31,908 nucleotides of DNA from Rodentolepis nana (Eukaryota > Platyhelminthes > Cestoda > Cyclophyllidea > Hymenolepididae), in NCBI GenBank assembly GCA_900617975.1, contig UZAE01000172.1, positions 1 through 31,908 on the forward strand, given 5' to 3'. The notes below the pieces were generated by a model. It was given only the letters and a program-made list of their open reading frames with translations, was not told the DNA's origin and did not search any database. The position numbers and the translations under genes are program-made. Positions 10,329 to 21,709 of the stretch are shown here, piece after piece. The first letter of the stretch is position 1; each line of letters begins with the position of its first letter.

Positions 10329-13300
10329 ATGGGTAATTGCTGTATGAGAATCAACCAAGAAGAAAAACGAAACAAATCTCTTCCGTTTCATTATTATGAA
10401 GCACATCGTCCCACTTCCCCGGCTAATATCACCACTCAACCGAATTGCACTTCTGATCATGTTTACTATGCACCCCCATATGCAGTATCTCCTGTCCAAA
10501 AATCTTGTGCTCCAATTCGGGCTCCGATCGCTGATAATTTAGATGAAATTCAACACATTGCTGATCGTGAACTTGATAGTACGTTTTTTAACACAGAACG
10601 AAGCCATTTATCTGTGGTTTATGGGCATATTCTGTTTTATAGATGAAGAATCGGACCCTTCAATTAGCATTAAATGTGATCCAGTCTTCGTTCTCGTCAA
10701 AAATCGTAAGTTTTATGTTTTATTCTATGTATTCACCAATAAATATTTTCCCATCTAAGTGATTATTCTTTGAGTTCAGGTGGACAGTCTTGGTATCTCG
10801 ATGTAAGTATTCTCATACTTGTTAAATTACATTTTAAAATTTTTTTCATGATTTATTTCTCGTTTTTAGCTTTTGAAAAGAATGAAACGCAGCGAATATC
10901 GTCAGCCCAATACCACTTTCGAGATGTTTTTGGATGGATCAACTGTTTCAAAACCAGATTCGAGGGCCACTATCAGAGCTGTTGCAATAGCAATTTGTCT
11001 CCTTATTCGTTCTCCTGGATATATGAAGGAGGATGCGGAGGAGGATTTGGAAATTTTTGATGAAGCCTATCATCCCATGAAGGTTTATTTCCTTTTCTAA
11101 ACTTATTGCCAATCATTTTATTAATAACATTAGTTGGTATACATATTGCATTTGCCAATATAGCATCCTGATCAAATCTAAACCTAAAGGAAAAGATGAT
11201 CTTTCATCTCCCATGCAAACACTAAATAATTACGTCAACGGGTGTATTTATTTAGCAGTTTTCCAAATTCAACTACCAATTTCAATTAAAAGGTCATTTA
11301 TTTGTGGTTTGGTGAAATAATGCAATGAGGTGTAACTACGAAAGTCAACGTTACCTGAAATTTAAAAAAAACGAAGATTACTAAATTACAGTTGTGATTC
11401 GGACATGGAGAGAAGTTTACCCAATTAGGCAACTTTCTTCTAGAGTTAAAGTAATCATTTGTACCGTTAGTTATATTTGATAACGGAAAATTTAATTGAT
11501 TTTTTCGAAGCTCTTTATGTGTTATATATGCTGTCCTTTCAGTCATGATTCTTGCAATTCTGGTTCTAATTAAACTTGATGTCAAGTAAGGTTACTATTA
11601 GTTGAACCAATTTCTTGGATTTTTTTCTCTTTTCTCTGTCCTTTTCACGCTTTGGAGTGGTGCTTTAAACGAAAATTGTTGGTTAAATCTTTTATTATGC
11701 AAGAGAAAACCATGTGTTAAAACAATTATTTAATTTATTACAAAGGAAGTTCATTTCATAATATTCGAATAAGCGTATGCGCATATCTTTACAAAATGGT
11801 TGAGGGGGGGGAGGTTTTCGATTCAGTGCTTTTTCTTCGTCAATCCTCAGACTTTGGAAGATCTTGGAAAATTAGGTCTTGTCAGTAATGTAAGAACATT
11901 ACTTTTTTTCTTTCTCCGAACATTATCATCCTGTTGTTTCTATTCGGAGTCCCTTGAGGCTGGAATATGTAAATCTTTAGACACAGTGGTCTTTTTAAGC
12001 TCCAAAACGTGTATTTATCGCCTTCATTTTTTGTAGCCATAAACACAGCAACTTTTGCAGACCGCAAGTTGATGGCAGGAGTTGAATTATCTTTTTTTTC
12101 TTCTTGAAACCTGTGTGACGCACTGTGTTATGCAGAAGCGACTCTGTTTGCCATAAATTCCCAAATAGTTGATGGAAGTAATTGACTGACTCAGTTGATT
12201 TTTCCATTCCTTTCAGATCGAACAATCACCGGATGAAAATCCCAACCAACCACCCTCTCTCAAAACTGTACACCGATTTACCAGAAAAATCTTCCAGAAT
12301 GCTCAACTTTCTCCCGAATGTGCAATAGTTACTATGGTTCGTCTTCATTAATTTTGATGCCGTCAAGTGCTTAAGTATCACGCTACTCATTTTGCCTTGC
12401 TGTTTATTGAATTGATCGATTCTTTGAGTATTCACAACAAAGTCTGCTCCTATATCAGCCTTTGAAGAGATTTTGTCCAATAGTACCAAGCAATCTAGTG
12501 TTTGCGGCATCTTTGAATTTGAAGGTCCGAGTTCTTACTTATTAAGTGAGCTTCTATTTGGGCACGGCCTTTAGGGATTGAACATCGAATGTCTTCGTGA
12601 GGCTTTTGCCTCACTGTGTGTCTATCAAAATTTCTCCATTCATGGGAGGAGAAAATATTAAAAGGGACAATCTATGAATTTGTAACTTATTGGTTAATAG
12701 TCTATTACGTTAATTTACATTCAAATTTGTGCAATTCCCTATTTATCATCTCTCTCCCATTAAAAAATATATATCACCATCAAATTATGTTACACCTCAT
12801 ACATTTAGTTGAAATTTTCGCACCTTGGATTGTGTTTTCATTCATAAATATGTGCATTTTCAATGGTAATGGATTTGCCTAATTAGTCTCCTCTGTACTT
12901 TTACAGAAAAAAACAATGATTTAATAGCGAAACTTAGCACTTGATACAGCTTACCTGACTCATTGTCTCTCCCTCCCCTTATATCTCCCGCTTTCTCGTG
13001 TTTCTTGGGCACTGAAATTATCATATGGGGCTTCTTTTTTGTAAAATACTTCAGGTTTTTGTGATATTTCGAATGCGATTTCCAGGCCACGTGGAAGCTA
13101 ATCAGAATTCGTCATCCCATGACTCCCATTTCTGAAAGTCATATACCTGTCTGTGTGAGCACCACAGTTCCCTTCTCGAATCATACAATTTTTAGGCATA
13201 TGAGTGTGTATTTTAATACACTTCATTCCTCTTATACTGGTCCGTTGATTGTGGGAGATTTTCCTCATTCATACTTGAAAATGGAATTTGACCATTTTGA

Positions 13301-16300
13301 ACATACACTTCCAGATCGGTGCAATGAATTTATGCCTTAATATGCCTTCATTGGCTTTTTTCCTTCCGTACTTGAGTCACTATGGTTTTTGGTGTAACCC
13401 AATGGACACCTAGCAATATTGTTTGCTGAAGTCATTAACGATATCGCTTTTTAAATAACAAGTGTTGGCGGTAATTCGAATTTTCGCTGTTTGTATCTTT
13501 TTGAGAACTTAAAATTATTGCCCAAGGATTGGAGTTTGAAATATTGAGTTTCTACTTTTTTTCCCAACAAAATTTTAATTAGAACTAGTTTGTCTTTTGT
13601 GCAAGGTCGAGGAATAACATCACTGGCTTTTCCTCTAATACCATGAGAGAGAGAGGGGGATAGATTTCACTGTGAATTACGTTTATTTTCCATTTATTAA
13701 TTAGATAGTTGAATGACAACTTAAGCTGATTATAGAAATGACTATTAAGCTGTCAATACACATAATCTGACATCATTCCAAGTTTGATGCCTTGAGGTTC
13801 TTTTGGGGTTGGGGGGGGGGGGGGGGGGGGGGGAGGTGGGAGAAGGAATATAGCGCCGAAACCATAGCTCTGAAAATTTAAGAAAAAAGAGTAAACTGCA
13901 CACTTTTTGGGCTTTTTACCCTTTTTTAAAATTGTTGTTAATTGGAAAGGAAATACGTCGACTTCAGTTTAAGTTTTCTTTGTTTTAGGGAACTGCGGAA
14001 TTTGGAGGGGTTTAAGCTGCTTAAAATTTTTTAAAAATGGTTTTCAGTTGTTTGAATTTAGCTTGTTTGGAGTAAATTCAAGAATTGGTTAAATAGGAAA
14101 TCAATGTTTGGTGCTTCTTTATGTTATACTTTTGCTATCAATTCTTCTTGCAATTGATAATGCTTAACAGCTTCCAAAGCATTCCTGAGCCCATATTCAT
14201 TCAGGCGAATGTTTGGAAGAGTCTATATGATCATAAAACCAGCCCACTGCATGGTTTTATCATCTTGAATGTACGTAATCTCGGCAACCTGAATGTGGAA
14301 GTTAATGTCGATATATTCTTATCACCTTTCCAATTTTCTAGAGATAGTTTCCTTTTAAATTCCTCTCAACAGTCACCCAAGAGGTGGGGGAGGGGGGGGG
14401 GTGGATTAGGTTGACATTTTGTGACGGATTGTCTTTCGTGTAAGAACCCATTGTTTTTGTACATTGTATTTGAAGCATCCAGTGCAGAGAAGGTTTTCCC
14501 CACTACTTGCATCGATATATGAAGTATTCTCTTGTGCGCGAACTTGCTGCATTACTCGTTTCAAATAAAACGGTTAGTCGTGTTGTTGACTCTATGGGTA
14601 CTGCTAATTAACTATTTCATGAACTCACATTGTGCATGTTCTTGTTGACCGCTACACCATTGGTGCTGCAGAGGCCTATATTCTCTCTGGCTCACTCACT
14701 CTCTTTGGTCTCTTCTCACATTCCTCATATTAAATTTTGGCTTTAAAGTAACATTTTTAACAAAATGCCTTTAACAGAAACTTCATTTGTAAAATTAAGC
14801 ACACCCACTTCACGCACACTTAAGTCTGCACACTGCCTACTTCAAACGATGTCCAACTAAGTACGTCGGCTCATCAATTCCATCCACCCTCAGAATCCTT
14901 TGGCATCAAAAAAAAATCAATTTAACTTGAATTTCAATTATATATTCTACAAAGTAGGAGGAAAAAGGGCTTTATAGTATGCAAATCTCATCAGATTAGA
15001 GAGGCCTTGTAATAACGTTGGACGTTTCGACTTTCTTTTCCAACTTCGATTTGTTACTTGTAGTTTTTAGTTAAAGCGATATTTTCTCTTCTTTACATCA
15101 GACGTCCTTTAATCTGGAATAACTCCAAGAATGTGCAAATTCGACGTCGAAAAAGCATGAAAAGTAGTTGTGTTATCAATTTCCACGCGCGCTTGTCTTC
15201 AGTGAGCTATTTCTAAGCTAACGCTAGTGTTTCCAACGCATTTTCAAACCACTTAGTTCTTGGTCATATTCCCTTCAATTTGGTATTGTAGCTATTGGTG
15301 CTCTTTGCTTGAATTTGAGCGTGACTTCTATACTCACTATTCACCATCTTCTCCGAGAGTTGTAGTGCATTTTGGGGCTTAACCATCGTTTCATTTATCA
15401 ATTTCATCCACTTTTTTGCCTTCTTCACTTCAATCCCTCCACCACCCACCTATTTTCTCACCTCCTGTGATCACACGTCAACTTAGTCACTTCTAAATCT
15501 TGCAGACAATCTATCACGGTCTCTGGAAGGAGCAGTAGGTTAGTTTGTCTCCTTATACTACGTTTGGGATATTTAGGCTAGAATCTGTCCTGTAATAAAT
15601 ATTTAAGTGTGTGAGGAGTCATTTACACAATGGTGTTATTTTTCAGTCATGTTTTCGCGCATCCATACAGATAATAGCACTGTATGTGTGTGTGTATGCT
15701 AAGAGATCTCTTAGTGTACCGGGAAATTTTTTATCCCCTCACACCTTTACATGGTGGCCTTAAAATGAAAACGCCAGCTCTCTCTCTCTCGCTTGCACTA
15801 ACCACACCTAGTTGGTGAAGAATTGCGCAAAGCCCCTCCAATTGGCTAAGATCGGCAGGAGTGAGAGGGAGAGGGAGAGAGAGAGAGTTAAGGAAAGAAG
15901 TCAGAATCATTCCTTCTGTGCAAATGCCTGGGTGTTTGCACATACGCGAGTGCAAAATAAACCACGCTAGGCATCATCACCTTGCAGTGTGTCGACTGTA
16001 CACTGCATACCGCTAGCTGAGTCTTCTAGTGGTCTGCATTTTAAACACACTTTGACAGCTGTATGATTTGATCGAGCGTAGATGTAGCGGTAATATGCCA
16101 GTAATATTAATATCTAATATAGAATAGTGTAGCTTACATTATTTAACCGCAAAGGGCAGTCATTCATTGGTCGGATGGGTTAGCCGTAGTTGACGTGCAT
16201 GCTTGCCAAACCAGATGTCACTAAATCGACGATCCTTGGCGCACGTACAGTGGTGTAGGTGACTAATCGCACAGTTTGTTCCTGATCAATAAGAGCTTAT

Positions 16301-19300
16301 TCCAAATAGCTTTGTGAAAAATGTCCCTTGTCGGGTTTGGGAGTTTGGACTAGCGAATCTATGGGTCTCGAAATGGAGAAAGTTATCTGTGAAATTTTGA
16401 GCTGCTCTGGAACTGTGTTTGTATCTATTTCTCCAAGGATTTTGGAATAGCATCTAGCGATGTTTGATCAAGTTGAAGCCCCTGCTGATGGAATTTGGCC
16501 GTGTTTTCAGATGTCAGGATCGTTTTCCTTGTAAGAACGCCTTTAAGCTGAACCTTCTAGATGGAGAAATTGAATTAATAAATTATGGCCAAGGTAAGAG
16601 AAGTTCTGTATCATGCTGAAAGCGATATTGATCGCCTGCACGGAGTCATACAGTGTTCAGTGTGTTCCGTTGTCACTAGATTTGTAAAGGTTGTGTGGAT
16701 ACCGTCCTGTTGAATTCCTTGTAAATAGAACAAATAGTGTTCATTGTTGGCACTTAATTAGGACATAAGTCGTTGGCAACGTTAGATGGAAGATTTGCCA
16801 CAAGATATCCACGGACAGTTTCTTCTTTAAACAGTGTTGTCAAGATACTAGGTGTTTAATTTAGATCTCCAGGTTCAGTCATTGACGGCCAACATAATCG
16901 TGCGCATTTTGGCTTGTTGCCAGAGAGTATTCAATGTGTTGATGTGTGACCCTGTTGAGAAGTTCACACAAATCAGCCAGACGTCCACCTTCTCAACTAA
17001 GCATCAAACGCGCTTCGTGTTAGAACACATTGAAGCATTTTGCATGTAAGAACGTAGAAAGTAAATGCGATGCAAATAGTAGAATCTACAGACTTGCGCA
17101 AAACAACGACGAAGAGTCGAAAATGAACATTCGCAATACGCGATTGTAGGAATTGCACCAAATGAATTGGCAAAAGTTTCCGAAAACATGTTGAGTTGTG
17201 TGTGTGTGTGTCGAAGTTCAATGTGAACATTTCTACACTTGCTGTGAGTTATTGAATGTCCACTCCTGTTTTTTACCATTTCTATGTATAAAATGTGCTA
17301 TTAATTTACCTTTCTGTATTCACGTGGGGTTTTCTCAAGGGCTTCCTTAGCTTCTAAGTCTACGGGGTTTTTTGCTGGTCTTTTTTCGTATTGGTCAAAG
17401 TTGGTGGGGGGGGGGGGGGGGGGGAGGAGAGAAAGAAGTGTGTCTAGACTAATTCTACTTGACTATATGGAAGGTGGTGAAGGTTTGACGATTTTAAATT
17501 CCAAAAATTCAAAAGTTATTTCAATAGATTGAAGATTGGCTTCTTTGACTTTACAGTATTATTGATACATGTGTGCTGAGCGTGCTAATATTTTTTTGTC
17601 ATTTTCCTCAAATTCGAGCAGATATACCTTGAGAGATTATTGCATGGTGGACACATCTACCTGAATGTCTCCAATTGGAAGCGAATCCTTCTCTGTGCCA
17701 TTCTCCTGGCCAGCAAAGTGTGGGACGATCAGGCCGTGTGGAATGTCGACTACTGTCAGATCCTGGATGAACTCAAAGTAGATGATGTGTAGGCTGATGT
17801 TTTTTTCATTGGAATACCTCTGGATCCATGATATTAGATCTCTCACAATTTCCTTGTACCTTGTTTATAGAAATGAGTTGGAACGGCGTTTTCTGGAAAT
17901 CATCCAGTTTAATATTAATGTGCCCAGTAAGGTCTACACCAAATATTACTTTGATATCAGGGATCTTACCGTCTCTAGTCATGAATTCTCCCGTCTTACA
18001 GTGGATACGGCAAAGTATCTAGAGGTGCGTTAATTTCCTTCTTTTTTTAATTTTAAAACGAAAATAGTGCAGCGGATTATTTGGTATCTGCCTTAATATA
18101 CTCCCTCCTCTATTTCATTTATTGTTGTTTTTTTCTGTTTGATCAAAGCCGGTAAATTACTCCTTAGTAATTTAATTATAATGATTGCGGTAGCTTAAAT
18201 AAGTACTTGTAAGTCTCATATTGCTTTCTCTTCATATTTTTTGTTGTTTTCTGAATTCAAGTGCGCACAAGTGTAGTGTGGGCAATTAATAGGTGAAAAT
18301 TGCATATTATAAATTAAAAGTTTTTTTGATGTCTTAATTTTTTGTTTTAATGCTAGAAGGTATGGTATCTCTCACTCTAGGATCTATCAGGCCACATTGG
18401 GTATTGGCAGGCTAAATTTGACGCATGGTCCTGGGAAAGTGAGCAATGAGATGGCGTACAACTTAGTCAAGAAACTTTATTAATCAAATACACGGGGGGG
18501 GGAATGTTGCGGTGGCACTCAAAGTTTAAAACATCGCCGGTTTTGTGACAATTTTTTTGGCCCAACTAACGGTCAAGCTGTCTGTGTCGGGTTGTGGTGG
18601 GGTGTGCGCTCCTAGGTTTGATGGGCGACTTGGACACAACCTCTGCAGAAATTGCCTATCCCAAGACTAATCATAGAAATTTACCTCTTTTAGTTTCATA
18701 TTATCAGCAACTAATCTTGTTAGCCACGACTTTAATGCAACTAAAACTTCAATTATTGCGAGGATGGAATTTAAGGGGAGAAGGATGAATTGCTTTACCT
18801 CCAAAAACGTCTTTATTTTGGCAAGACCTATTTAACCAAATAAAGGTCACTCTACATTTATTTCAAACGACGGGCTTTATGATACTTATCATTAGCCCTT
18901 TAGCTAACTTCGGGCTTCACAGTGGGGAGGAACATAAAAGTGAGAAAAGTGGAGAGGGGGAACAGAAGAAGAAGGATTCACAGAGGTAAAAGAGCAAGAC
19001 AGACACAATGGTAGAAAAAAATGTAAGATCAGTACTGTGGAAGTGGTCGAACATGGCATACAGTGGGGTCATGGTAGTTCGAACTCAGAAGTCAACTGCC
19101 GGTTTATAGACTTTTTTGCCATATGAGTATACGTTTCCCAGGGTGCACCATGTGGAGGTAAGTCTATCGCACACCCGGACCACTTTACATAATTGATGGC
19201 TTATGATCAACTCACCAATCGATCGATGACAATTATGTACAGTCTAACTGTGTTAAGATACCAAGAGCAGAACGCGCCTCCATATTAAAGATTTTCAGAG

Positions 19301-20538
19301 GACCTAGAAATCACATGCGGGTTGTGGATCGCTCATCTCAAGGCATGCCTGCATAAGTGGTCTAGGTAGAATAAGGACTCATTGGTGAAAAAAGGCGCAC
19401 AATGTGTAATCCCCATTACAAATGTGATTCTGGAAAGGCGAAGGGGGGGGGGGAGTGGGGAGCATGAGTGTGTTAATATGAAATCCCCTCAGGGGTTGAT
19501 GGATGTATTGGCATTGCGTATCTAACTGATACTTAATGGGAAACTTTTCCAACTTTTAATAATGTGAGGTGTAACAAGCCTAGTGGACGTGAAACGGAGG
19601 AAAGGGGTGTCAAGGTTGCTCACATTCAACCTTCATTGAGGTGAGATCATGCCTACACTTTTCCATAGCTTGTTAACCGAATGATAATGATACGCCGGTT
19701 TTCATTCATCCATTCCATGACCAGATGTGATTGACAGCGATAGTATTTAACGTAGCAGCAGCGCTCTATGCAACACGCCCAGGGTTTATTAAATGAATGT
19801 GGTTGGTAGGGTTCTTGGTTGGGGTCGAAATCTCCATGCTTATATCTCTTTCCCCACGACCCAGTAAATGCAATTCTCTTATACCTCCAATTCACAATCT
19901 TCATTCGACTTTCAGCTGACACATTTTGAGTGTTGGGCGATCACTTGGTTAGAACAACGGTGACACCGAGAATTCACTTTCATATTCCTTTTGTAAATAT
20001 CATTTGGATTGCGGGATTAGCCTCCATGTGTTTAAGCAAGAAAGTAAACTTTTACGAGCTCTGCTAATTTGATGAATACATCTTTAGTGTATTCCAATCT
20101 TTCATTTCCAGTGTGCTGGTCTATCAGTTGTTAGCACCGAGGATCCTTAGAATTGCCACCTAAGAACCCAGATTTCAGTTCTCATCTTACAGAAGATATT
20201 ATCCTATATAGTGAGTGACAAGCGGGTAAATTGAAAATCTCCAACGTTTCCCTAGTTCTCCGATATTAGAAATGTCAAAAGTTGCCCATTTATGTCATGC
20301 TGTACTAATTTAATGCGGGTAGGTAGGAAAATGACGTGCTTTTTCCTTTAACTTCAAATGTTTCTCCTAGTCGGGCACGATTCGTTACATAATCATTTAT
20401 CTATTCCGATAGGCTTGCTCCCATGAAGTCCTGGACGTAAATATGGCATTGGCAAGCACTGGTCGTCGGTTGCGTAGAACAATGTCCCTGGATTCCTTCT
20501 ATCTGAAACGGCGTTCTCGACCTTTCTTCATACCCTGA
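10329..20538 (+). CDS. CCNY: Cyclin Y orthologue (8 exons, 371 aa)
   Basis: The exons are 10329-10578, 10643-10705, 10780-10802, 10870-11082, 12217-12336, 17622-17788, 17871-18024 and 20413-20538. All introns are GT-AG and phases agree; the 1116 coding bases end in TGA. MGNCC at the start predicts N-myristoylation of G2 and palmitoylation of C4/C5, which anchors cyclin Y at the plasma membrane. Family hallmarks are IQHIADRE (75-81), [11 protein letters not shown] (132-142), [17 protein letters not shown] (206-222), [30 protein letters not shown] (251-270) and [19 protein letters not shown] (280-298). Known role: it activates membrane CDK14/CDK16, for example in Wnt co-receptor phosphorylation. 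Human CCNY is 341 residues. Introns are 64, 74, 67, 1134, 5285, 82 and 2388 bp. I see no canonical AATAAA in the 400 bases after the stop. CCNY-like paralogues are a less likely alternative. Confidence 0.93.
10780..10802 (+). other. CCNY: 23-base microexon of cyclin Y (exon 3)
   Basis: The sequence GAGTTCAG|GTGG...CTCGAT|GTAAGT defines a 23-base exon. It completes the Arg105 codon and adds GQSWYLD before exon 4 in phase 0. Skipping it would shift the frame (23 is not a multiple of 3), so it must be included to make cyclin Y. It lies in the weakly conserved linker between the N-terminal motif and FLDGSTVS. Confidence 0.78.
11083..12216 (+). other. CCNY: Cyclin Y intron 4 (1134 bp)
   Basis: The donor AAG|GTTTAT is weak (T at +3 and no GTAAG), while the acceptor TCCATTCCTTTCAG is strong. 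The junction is supported because joining gives ...[18 protein letters not shown]..., as in cyclin Y. The frames at 11298-11585 and 11800-12225 inside it are not recognised as genes. Confidence 0.75.
13811..13833 (+). repeat. 23-base G homopolymer
   Basis: An unbroken run of 23 G, preceded by GGGGTT and followed by AGGTGGG. It is on the coding strand of cyclin Y intron 5, so the pre-mRNA would carry it and could form a G-quadruplex. Confidence 0.9.
15778..15888. repeat. CT-rich tract followed by complementary GA-rich tract
   Basis: A (CT)6-7 run at 15778-15790 is followed about 70 bases later by GA-rich repeats (15861-15888). As complements they could pair into a stem in the intron 5 RNA. 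It is simple sequence, so function is not implied. Confidence 0.6.
17406..17424 (+). repeat. 19-base G homopolymer
   Basis: An unbroken G run about 200 bases upstream of the cyclin Y exon 6 acceptor, also on the transcribed sense strand. Confidence 0.9.
17622..17788 (+). other. CCNY: Cyclin Y exon 6: core of the cyclin box
   Basis: Residues 224-279 begin IYLERLL and include [20 protein letters not shown] then [12 protein letters not shown], the most conserved part of cyclin Y. The donor is GATGATGT|GTAGGC, phase 2. The neighbouring GATGAT|GTGTAG donor would put exon 7 out of frame. Joining to exon 7 gives DDVNELERRF, matching the family EDMNELERQF. Confidence 0.9.
18025..20412 (+). other. 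CCNY: Cyclin Y intron 7 (2388 bp) carrying a retroposon
   Basis: The donor is CTAGAG|GTGCGT and the acceptor TATTCCGATAG, both phase 0. Inside are a short G run near 18494-18502, retroposon copy 4 (18858-19180) in the antisense orientation, and a G run near 19443-19453. The frame 19653-19922 (minus) is not recognised. Confidence 0.75.
18858..19180 (-). mobile_element. ~320-bp retroposon copy 4, inside cyclin Y intron 7
   Basis: Antisense copy, flanked by CACTCTACAT (18848-18857) and CACTTTACAT (19181-19190), 9 of 10 identical. On the cyclin Y sense strand it presents GTGGAG|GTAAGT (GT at 19158-19159), a consensus splice donor within the intron. Confidence 0.88.
20413..20538 (+). other. CCNY: Cyclin Y terminal exon (C-terminal tail)
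   Basis: The exon encodes 41 residues, [10 protein letters not shown]... to ...[10 protein letters not shown], then TGA at 20536-20538. [11 protein letters not shown] (348-358) aligns with the human C-terminal RRSARKRSASADN, whose second Ser is a CDK/14-3-3 site; the equivalent here is S355. The upstream TAG in the same frame (20410-20412) is the last part of the acceptor GATAG, so the exon cannot extend upstream. Confidence 0.82.
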
Positions 20539-21348
20539 ACCTTGACGGGAACGCCAATATCTCCTCTGTACATGCTTGTTTAAATCCTGAGACGACAATG
20601 AGTCTTTCATGTATATCTATAACACTTCCTCCTCCTCCTCCTTCCCATATCATTTTTCTTCTGTGATCGTTTGCCCTTTTTCTCTTCTCCCTACCCCCAT
20701 TCCCCCCCCCCCCCAATGTGCAATAATTTGTTTGTGTTTAACTTTTACTTTTTCTTTCGTTTTCGTGTTAAATTTTGGCCTTGTTGCCTTCGAATCTCTT
20801 TTAATGATACTGTTCTGCTACTTTAATATACAGACTGCTAATAATATTGAAATGATGAAAACTAAATGCTAATTGTACTCTCTGAAATTGCTGAGTTCTT
20901 TTTGTTTTTATCGCGAAGAGGTTTTGGAAGCTTTGCTTTGAGTGTATACCTGGGTGCGTATTCGCTTCCTTGGAATAATTATTCTCCATGGTAATTTAAA
21001 ATTGCGGGAAGTAGCTGACTGTAGTAAAACAAAATTTTATTGTGCTTTGTAACTGATATGGGGCCACAGTGTGCCCGCCAAAGTGTAAAGGGGGGCTGAT
21101 CAAAATGGGCTGAGACCAACATCCTGGCAACAGTCTCACTTCATTTGAATATTTTGGGCTCGTGTTGCACAACACGTACTAAATAGGCATTTCACAATTA
21201 GCCCCCTGGATCACAGTAGATACTTCTCGAATGGTATTATTTATTTGAGAAATGTTGATCTTGTTAAATTACCTTTTTCCTTCGATGATGAAATGTTCTT
21301 GCATGTGGTCCATCGTTGTCTATATAAACTTGAAGACATTGGCACTTT
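20539..21348. other. Cyclin Y 3' UTR and flank
   Basis: A CTC/CCT tract lies at 20625-20645 and a 13-C run at 20702-20714. AATATA at 20825-20830 is a possible variant polyadenylation signal. No further gene is seen. Confidence 0.45.
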
Positions 21349-21361
21349 ATTTTAGTAAAAT

Positions 21362-21696
21362 TTGGGTGCGCAATAGACTTACCTCCGTGAGGTGCACCCT
21401 GGGCAACGTATGCTTATACGGCAAAAAAGTTTATTAATCGACAGTTGACTTCGGACTTCGAACTACTGTGGCCCGACTATTTGTCATATTCGACCCCTTC
21501 CACAGTACTCATTTTACCTTTTTTTATACCTTTGTGTCTGTCTCTCTGTCTTTTTTACACCTGTGTATCACTCTTCCGTTCCACTTCTCAACTTTTTGTC
21601 ACTTTGATGTTCCTTCTCCTCTCTGTGAAGCCCCGAAGTCAGCTCCAGGGTTAATGATAACTATCAAAACGCCTACCATTTGATATAAATAAATAA
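21362..21696 (+). mobile_element. ~320-bp retroposon copy 5, with target duplication
   Basis: Sense copy flanked by ATTTTAGTAAAAT (21349-21361) and ATTTTAGTAAGAT (21697-21709), 12 of 13. The CACGTG box is altered here (CTCCGTGAGG). It ends TTTGATATAAATAAATAA. Confidence 0.9.
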
Positions 21697-21709
21697 ATTT
21701 TAGTAAGAT

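Larger units (their letters stand above)
12337..17621 (+). other. CCNY: Cyclin Y intron 5 (5285 bp)
   Basis: Donor ATG|GTTCGT and acceptor AATTCGAGCAG join ...ECAIVTM to IYLERLL exactly as in cyclin Y. The intron is free of the ~320-bp retroposon. It holds G runs of 23 bases (13811-13833), 10 bases or so near 14391-14401 and 19 bases (17406-17424), a CT/GA-rich pair (15778-15888) and short TG repeats (15685-15694 and 17200-17210). The part from about 15.9 to 17.3 kb is less AT-rich than its surroundings and may be an old, unrecognised element. Confidence 0.8.

Noticed and set aside
12226..12510. 94-residue minus-strand frame
   Set aside because: It is antisense to cyclin Y exon 5, which has clear homology on the plus strand.
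17781..17790. Alternative donor GATGAT|GTGTAG for cyclin Y exon 6
   Set aside because: It puts exon 7 out of frame; the donor two bases later restores the family sequence DDVNELERRF.
17637..17846. 69-residue minus-strand frame
   Set aside because: It is the complement of cyclin Y exon 6; no independent signal.
20401..20610. 69-residue minus-strand frame
   Set aside because: It lies opposite the cyclin Y terminal exon, which fits phase and family on the plus strand.
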